A DNA stretch of 64,000 bases from Nymphaea colorata (lineage: Eukaryota; Streptophyta; Magnoliopsida; Nymphaeales; Nymphaeaceae), in assembly GCF_008831285.2 (NCBI RefSeq), contig NC_045142.1, forward strand, positions 9,357,952 to 9,421,951, written 5' to 3'. Positions 57,255 through 64,000 of the stretch are shown here, in pieces. The translations under genes were made by a program, and so were the position numbers. The notes under the pieces are model-generated. The model was given only the letters and a program-made list of their open reading frames with translations. It was not told the DNA's origin and did no database searches. Numbering within the stretch: position 1 is the stretch's first letter; each line of letters begins with the position of its first letter.

Positions 57255-58330
57255 CAACAAAACTATTTGAATCAACTATGTATGGATGTACACACATTTA
57301 TGACACTATGTAATTCATAGAGAGGTAGAAGTTTATTGGGAGATGCACATGACATAAGCTTAGAAGAACAAGTAGCGATATTTCTTCAAAGAGTTGGTCA
57401 TAGTAGGTGCAACCATGCATGTCAAAAATACATTTCAACATTCAGGACAAATGATAAGCAAGTTTTTCAATACATGCTTGAGTATAATTTGTCGACTTGT
57501 TTAAGATTACATCCAACGGCCAAATAATGACATTCTATCTAAGATCCAGATTGATTATTAACTCTATCTATATTTTAAGCTAATTATATTTATGTTACAT
57601 GCTTATATATTTTCTCCATGTCAGAACAATCTTAACTTTATAACTACACATGGGAGCTATTGATGGCACTCATATACATGTTTTGGTGCCAATGTCTGAT
57701 CAAGCAAGATCTTTTAAGAGAAAATGAGTACTTTCACAAAATGTATTGACTGTAGTTGGATTTGACATGTGATTCACTATGTAATGGCATGATAGGAAGG
57801 GAGTGCAACTAATTCAAAGGTATAGTGCACTTGATGACCCAATTGACCCTTTTGTGATACCTACATGCATATGATACTTGTATTGTGCATGACTATTTGT
57901 TTAATCTCATCCTTTCAATACTGACAGTTTATCACAATACAATTAATATATAGGTAAATGCTATCTTGATAATGTGGTTATCAAAATATTGTTGCATCTT
58001 TAAATCCAAATGGAGGTCATCGCTATCATATGACTTAAATCAACATAGCAGGTGCACGTGCTATTAGGACACTAGAGGAACTTTTTAATTATAGACAATC
58101 TTTACTAAGAAAGACTATATATGAACATTTGGACTATTAAAATAATGTTTTCATACATTGAATACCCCTTCAAAAAACAAGTCATATTGTAGTAGCTACA
58201 CACGTCTTGCATAATTTCATTTATAGAACATAACCCAAATGCTTAGCAGTTTGTTATTGATGAGGGTACATCAATTAATAATGCTTCAAGTGCACCATGT
58301 TTAAGTGAGTGTGAACTTGCAACACAAACA
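57255..58330 (+). pseudogene. PIF/Harbinger transposase relic
   Basis: Recognisable blocks on the plus strand: CMDVHTFMTLCNS then LLGDAHDISLEEQVAIFLQRVGHSR (57285-57420, the N-terminal helix region); after an interruption GAIDGTHIHVLVPMSDQ (57652-57702, first catalytic Asp of the DDE nuclease); SQNVLTVVGFDM (about 57735-57770); and a degraded GKCYLDN...NPNGGHRYH-like region (57953-58030). Several in-frame stops and frame changes separate them. It pairs with the Myb/SANT-like relic upstream, in the usual two-gene layout. TIRs and the TAA/TTA-type target duplication were not located. Confidence 0.8.
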
Positions 58331-60027
58331 TCTAACCATTGAAGCAATAACTCTCTGCGCACAACTATAACAAATCAAATGTTCAAAGCCTTTCAAGATA
58401 GTAAGTGTATGATGCTTTATTTATGATTAACCATTACATGTATACTAAATGATTACATGATTATGTTTGTGTTAGCAAATTTTGCTCTCTATCATTCTTG
58501 CTCTAATTAGATGGTGTGATGTATGTGTGATTCATAGGTCTTCGAAGATGAAACCCCATAGGAATTGTTACAAAGGTGGAGCATGGGGCATCTATCTGCT
58601 ACTCTTGACACTTTAACCATTGATTTTTTTGTTTAATTACTAGATAGACAACTATTTGTGAATATCTATGGGCGCAGATTTATAATTGCATGAAGTTTGG
58701 ATGTTTGTAAATAGGGTTGTGATTGCATGGATGGCCTTAATGTCATTACAAAGTTATGATTGTATGGATGAAATTGCTGTAGGTTGTCGATAATTGTTAT
58801 GTTCACACTTTAATTTGGTGCATTTGGTGGTCATTGTTATGATGAAAAAATCATATGATTTGATAGGTATACATGAACTATATTAGGAGGTTGACCATTT
58901 TTTTGTTTATATCATAACAATTGAGTTGTTGTGTCCGTTTTTATCTTTATGGCTTCATCCATGCATGTTATTCCTGGATTAGATCAAGGAATTTTATGTG
59001 GGGATGGCATACTACCGGCGCACATTGGTATGTTTCCCAAACATGGTTCTTGTCTTAAGAATTTTATGGGCATTTTATGTTTAATGCTTTCATAACTATA
59101 CTAGTTCAATTTTCACAGAGTATTAAAATAACTATTTCTTCATTTTTAATAGGTGGAAAACTTAAAAATTAATATTCATCCATAGTTATAATATGACCCT
59201 AAAATTGCATGATGCTTTTTAGGTGAAGCCATAGATGTCCTTGTCTTGTTGAGTCATTGAGGAGATTGTTTATGTTGAAGCTTAATTGTGGTTTTTATAT
59301 GTGTTTTTCTTTCTCTTTTATTTCATGTGTAGTTGTCCCTTACATCTTTTTTGTTTTCTTCTCTATCATATTGAATAGCAGTCAGATGACTTCATTACTG
59401 TTGTTAGCACAAAAAGGTAATATTCCAATGTTTCCATGACAAATCAATGGTTGAAAACTTTTAATTATGGTTCTCACAACTATGTTATGTATCAACTAGA
59501 ATCAGTTTGTTCTTTTACTACATGCTCAAGAATAGGCTAACAGTGATAGTGGAGAGACTTGAGACAGCAACGTGGTAAATTATTGAGTTGCTACCATTAG
59601 CTTTTGAAAATTTAAACTTTGTCAATTCCATCTTCTTAATAGCTTCATTTTCGATTTCTGCCACGAATCGCCTCAAATCGACATGTTATCTTGATGTCCC
59701 ACAAGCTCACCACCACATCATTCTATCAGGTGAAGAGCTCTTGTAGCTGAGGCGACCTTGTAAGGTGAAACAGATAGCTACTTGATCCTTTTTCAAACAA
59801 CACACACAAAAGCACATTTATGTGGTTGAAATGCTAACTGAATGCATTACCATATTGTCCCAACCATATGCAGCCTTGTGCCTCTAAAGTTGCATTCAGT
59901 TTAAATTTCATGCATGTGTTTCTGTTCTATTTCCATATATAGATCAGTTAATGTTCCATATCTAAAACTTCAATAAATGAGAAAAAGGTGGTTGATTACT
60001 TTCATGTTTTGTTTGCATGTGTTGAAG
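58331..60027. other. Intergenic DNA, no gene recognised
   Basis: AT-rich; short open frames without similarity. The right end of the Harbinger relic should fall in the first part. Confidence 0.5.
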
Positions 60028-60400
60028 TCAATGGACTAGTATATGCAGTTGGGGGCTATGGTGCAGATGGCCAGAACCTCTTCACAACTGAAACATATGG
60101 CCCAGGCCAGGACAAGTGGACCCCAATAGGAAGCCTGTGGCAGCCTAGATGGGGCTGCTTTGCTTTCAGCTTTGACTAAAAACTCTGTGTCATGGGCAGC
60201 TGATCAAGTTTTAAAATTGGCAACTCAAGGTTCATAGATCTCTATGACCCCAAGTATGGCTCATGGTTTGAGATTAAGAGTGATTGTGTTATGTCACATC
60301 ACATGCAATGCTCCAGAAGCACATGTTATGCATGGAGTGGAAAAAGCCAGAGGAGCTTGTTTGTGTGCAACCCGGCCAACAACTCAAGGACAGTGATCCA
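60028..60400 (+). pseudogene. F-box/kelch-repeat protein fragment
   Basis: The plus strand encodes VNGLVYAVGGYGADGQNL, then DKWTPIGSLWQPRWGCFAF, a stop, then kelch-like continuation (IGNSRFIDLYDPKYGSW and further) across a frame change. The YAVGGYG turn and the W-x-x-I-x-S-L...PRWGC pattern are those of plant F-box/kelch beta-propeller proteins. At least two kelch blades are recognisable, with no F-box and no intron. Stops at about 60178 and 60201 and frame changes make it a pseudogene fragment. It could be a retrocopy or a transposon-captured piece. Confidence 0.7.
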
Positions 60401-60670
60401 AGTGTAAATTATAAGTATTCCAGTTGTTTTTGTTGTCACCAATGTGTGTATTTATGGTGGTGTGTGTCATTTTTTTAGTATTCCAACTGTTTTTGTTGTT
60501 GGATTTGTAAATTGTAATGAAATTGTGCTTTTAAATTGGCCGTAGCAATTTAATTGAATTCACATGGTCTTCCAATTCAAAACTTTTCATTCTCTTTTAA
60601 TCAAACAAGGAATTTTTTATTCTTGAATTATCATCCTTAGTTATTAAACATATATGGAAAGTAGAACTAG

Positions 60671-60748
60671 ATGGAATTAGAATAAAAATTCTAATTCCAT
60701 TTTTAGTTGAAATTTTGATTCTAGAATTTTCATTTCAGAATCAAAATT
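60671..60748. repeat. Two adjacent perfect hairpins
   Basis: First: 13-bp arms ATGGAATTAGAAT (60671-60683) and its exact complement at 60688-60700, with a 4-base loop. Second: 12-bp arms AATTTTGATTCT (60711-60722) and complement at 60737-60748, with a 14-base loop. The surrounding sequence repeats GGAATT/AATTCC motifs, which suggests a small inverted-repeat element. Confidence 0.8.
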
Positions 60749-60769
60749 CCATACCAATCACATGTCTTC

Positions 60770-61870
60770 TAGAGGGCAGGAGCATTCACCACGGCTATAT
60801 ATTGGCCCATGAGATGGTTTTTGGAATGTCAAAGAGTCAAGGCTTCTTGTACATTTGCAAAAGTTGACCTGAGAAAAGCATATAACAGGTTTAATTGGAA
60901 ATTCTTGGAGATGACAAAGTTATGGTTTGGTTTTCACAAAGAATGGATTAAAAAAGTGATGCTCATGATGTTCAATGATACCTATGCTTTGGTGATTAAT
61001 GGTAACCGTGGAAGTTTTTCCATAGTGGATGTGGATTGTGTCAAGGCAACACATTATCACCTTATCTTTTTTTTTTTGTAGTTGAAACTTTCATGAGAAG
61101 CATTCATGCTACTAGACTTGCAGAAATATTCAAATTCCTCACCTTTTTAGAAGTTGTCTGGTGTGACTTTCTTAATGCCTGCAATTGACATGTTGTTGTT
61201 TGTGAAAGAAAATAGAAAATCCCTTTTCAAACTAGGTAATGTGTTGGCAGATTTTCAAAAAGGATCAAGAATGAGGATTAACTCTGGGAAATCTCAATGT
61301 TTTAAATTTAGTTCAACAAATGAGGTCACTAATGAAATTATATGCAGATTTGGATGGAATTAGATTACTTTTTCCGTGCAGTATATGGGGCTGCCTTTGT
61401 CCCATTCTCTCCTTGGTGTCAGAGACTGAGACCCAATCATTTTTAATATGTAGAAAAGGCTTAGTATTTGGAAGGGAAGGCTTTTATTATATGTTGGGAA
61501 GTTGTGCTTCTATTATATGTTGGGGAGTTGTGTTTAACTATATGTTGGCTCCTCTTCCTAGTTTTATTGGATAGCTATCCACAAATGCCTTAGCTCGGTG
61601 ATTGATCAAATGGAATGTATTATGAGAAAGATTTTTATGAGAGAATGTGGAGGGAATCATAAACCTCATATAATTTCTTGGAAATTACTAATCTTTGTTA
61701 TTGAGGAGGGTAGAGTGAGCATCAAAAGAATTGGGGAGCTTAACCGGGCAAGCATGAACTTTGCAGCAAGCAAAGTGCTGGTAGACGATGACCCATGGAC
61801 TGGTCTTTGCAAAACAAAATTTCTTAGAAGGAAAAGCCTTTGGGACAAGCATTTTGGCACCAAGGCCTAA
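60770..61870 (+). pseudogene. LINE (L1-type) reverse transcriptase relic
   Basis: Blocks in order: FAKVDLRKAYNRFNWKFLEM (about 60855-60914, RT block with the first catalytic Asp region, normally KVDLSKAYD); WFGFHKEWIKKVM and ALVINGNRGSF (to about 61020); MLLFVKENRKSL...RINSGKSQ (61190-61300), where the usual FADD motif has become PAID; a LSIWKGRLL-like block (about 61455-61490); and ISWKLL...GRVSIKRIGELNRASMN (61670-61765) typical of the region after plant LINE RT. Stops and frame changes are frequent. Neither the endonuclease nor a poly(A) tail was identified. Confidence 0.8.
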
Positions 61871-61892
61871 CTACTATGGAAGGATCTAATAT

Positions 61893-64000
61893 TGTCACAC
61901 CCGACCTTTTTAACTTACAAAATGTTTTTTTTTAACACGTCAAGGTGCGACGATACAACAATTGGAATGGAGCTATGCAAATCAAAATGATAATGAGGCA
62001 AACATTCAATTATGTAACACAATCATTTCATACAAGATGACTTCAAATTTATCAATGACATGACAAAAATGTCCCTAAAACCAAAACATCAATGTCTATA
62101 CAAAAACAAGACATCAATGTCTATACAAAAACAAGACATCAATGAGACAAAATGTGATGCACCGGCATGACTATAAATCCAAAATCTCTCCAGTATGATG
62201 TGAGCGGAGCCATCTAATCAACCTGCTACCCGGGTCTGCTAAAAACCTAGCTTAGCCTTTGCAGTATGACAGAAAACCACATAAATCACTAACCATCTAA
62301 GGTAAGGCCTCAAATATGTAATCTAACATAAAAGAAACATAATCATTATGATATCATGATACATGCATGCAATCATATAACTTGTCATGGGAGTTCCTCA
62401 CACAATCTAGAATATGTAGAAACCGCTCAATAACCACAATCCACACGTCATATTCAATTTAAACACATCCACTTCATTCATATTTGTTTCATTTACATTT
62501 AATTCAGTGTATTGACAGCTTCTGTGGGTGCAAAACATAGGCGTGTATACACCACAGGCGACCTACAATCAGGAGACAACATCTGTGATGGCCCAAAACA
62601 ATATGGATCCGTTTACACTACAGCGGTAGAGTAATCATCCATGTATATGTGAATTCTCAGGAGTTTGTTCAACTACCCTAGGATACTCAAGTTAGGAAGG
62701 CAGGAGCTTGACATGCCACCAATGGTGAGGGTGGGACATATACCAAACATATTGCTAAAACCCACTCGACTCCCATCAATATTCTTTCTTAGTTTATCAT
62801 TATGAGAACATATTCACAATAGGACCGGTTACCGCACGAGGTTGGTTCACTTCACGCGTGCACTCAAACCCCAAATCGCCTCCATAAGAGGGTCACACAT
62901 TCAATCAAATACTCTTAGCTAGCTAGATCATATTTTATGAGCACTAATACTTGTTATGTTCATTCATTTGAATTACTACCAAATGGCAGTACAAACGAAA
63001 ATCTCTTAACACTCACAACAGTCAAACCATAACCAACATTTTGAACCACAGAGAGTAGTCTCAATCCATGATCAACTCGTAGTTGTCTTACGCAAATATC
63101 ATGTTAGGATGCTCACTAATGCAAAATAAGGGTCAAAAATATACTCGACTCGATATTCCACCTAATCTGCCCTAGGCAATTATAATTCCTAGCATGGACA
63201 TGCCATTGCGTAATATTTCAAAAATAGTCAGTCAATCTCATCAACAATCAACCTCTCACATGTATTCACAAGGCAATAAGCATGTTATATCATACATCAT
63301 TCAAACAATACACTAGGATCCAACAATCTTGAAAAACACACACTTGGGAACATACCACATTTCATATTTGGCCTTAGGCAGGGATTTGCCTGGAATGTTA
63401 CCATACCTATCGTGTGTCTCCTCAAATACCTAAAATCTCCTCAAGCTCCAACTATTATCGCTTAAGACATACTCGATGTGCCTGGTTCACATGCAAGAAT
63501 TCAAAGAGATAAGTTTTTCCATTCACTTTGCTCTAAAATCTATTTAGGTAAAAAGTACAACTATCGACTCGTAGGTTATCGTCTCAAGAGTAAAACCCTC
63601 CAACAAGTTTTTTGTAATCTTTTCGAGGTTATGACCAATCTATTTAAACTCCACGACTTTGATTCAACCTATCAATTTTATATTTATCAACTTACTTTCT
63701 AAGTTAAGGCATTATCCCAACAATCTTGCTTTTTCATTTGTCAATTTGATGACGACGACATTAGCTCACTAGTAAGAACGTAAATTAACCAAATCAACAT
63801 GAACGAGCGTTTTCGTCACACCTCGGTGTTTTTCCAAACCTTAGTAACTTACATGTTCTATCATCCTTTCAAATTTCTATTTTCCATGTGAACCATCATA
63901 AATACTCATAATCACAAGTGACATAATATTTATATCAATAATGACATGCATCAAGAGTTTGTCAAAACAGTCCTAAACCTTTCCCACATCAAATCTCAAC
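61893..64000. mobile_element. Possible LTR of another retrotransposon, running off the window
   Basis: TGTCACACCCGACC at 61893 begins abruptly after the LINE relic and has the TGTCAC-CCC form common to plant Ty3/gypsy LTR ends. The following 2.1 kb is noncoding, different in composition from the region to its left (less T-rich, more A/C-rich), and has no end within the window. No second LTR, primer site or coding region is available to confirm it. Confidence 0.35.
62084..62145. repeat. Short tandem repeat, ~25-bp unit, 2.5 copies
   Basis: The unit ACATCAATGTCTATACAAAA is repeated nearly perfectly. Confidence 0.9.

Overview
This window is plant nuclear DNA. The evidence is the set of transposon families, all of plant type: Ty3/gypsy elements of the Tat (Ogre-like) group, a Ty1/copia relic, hAT and PIF/Harbinger relics with a plant Myb/SANT-like partner gene, a LINE relic and an F-box/kelch-type gene fragment. 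Overall composition is AT-rich with intron- and microsatellite-like filler. I cannot name the species. No intact host gene is recognisable. The coding capacity of the window is almost entirely transposon-derived.

Layout. (1) 1-11351: AT-rich intergenic DNA holding a hAT-like short element (2128-2546), a nested minisatellite (5930-6236), a broken copia reverse transcriptase relic on the minus strand (6540-7530), a second hAT-like end (8510) and a hAT transposase C-terminus (10043-10257, minus). (2) 11352-53364: an old, decayed Tat-type element on the plus strand. It keeps two diverged LTRs, a primer site, a plant-mobile-domain ORF, gag, protease and pol, all broken by stops and frameshifts. 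(3) 20915-49377: a very young related element inserted on the minus strand into the 3' untranslated region of the old one. It is flanked by a 5-bp target duplication (CCTGC). As assembled it reads LTR-internal-LTR-internal-LTR, with a 100-N gap in the middle LTR. (4) 53365-64000: tandemly duplicated noncoding DNA, a two-gene PIF/Harbinger relic, a kelch-domain fragment, paired hairpins, a LINE RT relic and what looks like the start of another LTR at 61893.

How the young element works. Transcription should start from a TATA box in the right-hand LTR and run leftwards. The order is: primer site, a separate ORF encoding a plant mobile domain (PMD) protein, gag with a CX2HX4HX4C knuckle, protease plus G-patch, then pol (RT, degenerate RNase H, a second archaeal-type RNase H, integrase), polypurine tract and LTR. 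Pol and the PMD ORF are open. The protease has Asn in place of the catalytic Asp and an in-frame TGA shortly after it, so this copy probably cannot mature its own Gag.

The main caution is the triple-LTR structure. The two internal regions are essentially identical where sequence quality is good. Their differences are single-base indels concentrated on both sides of the gap. It could be a real tandem made by unequal LTR recombination or a false duplication at a contig join. Evidence on both sides is given in the findings.
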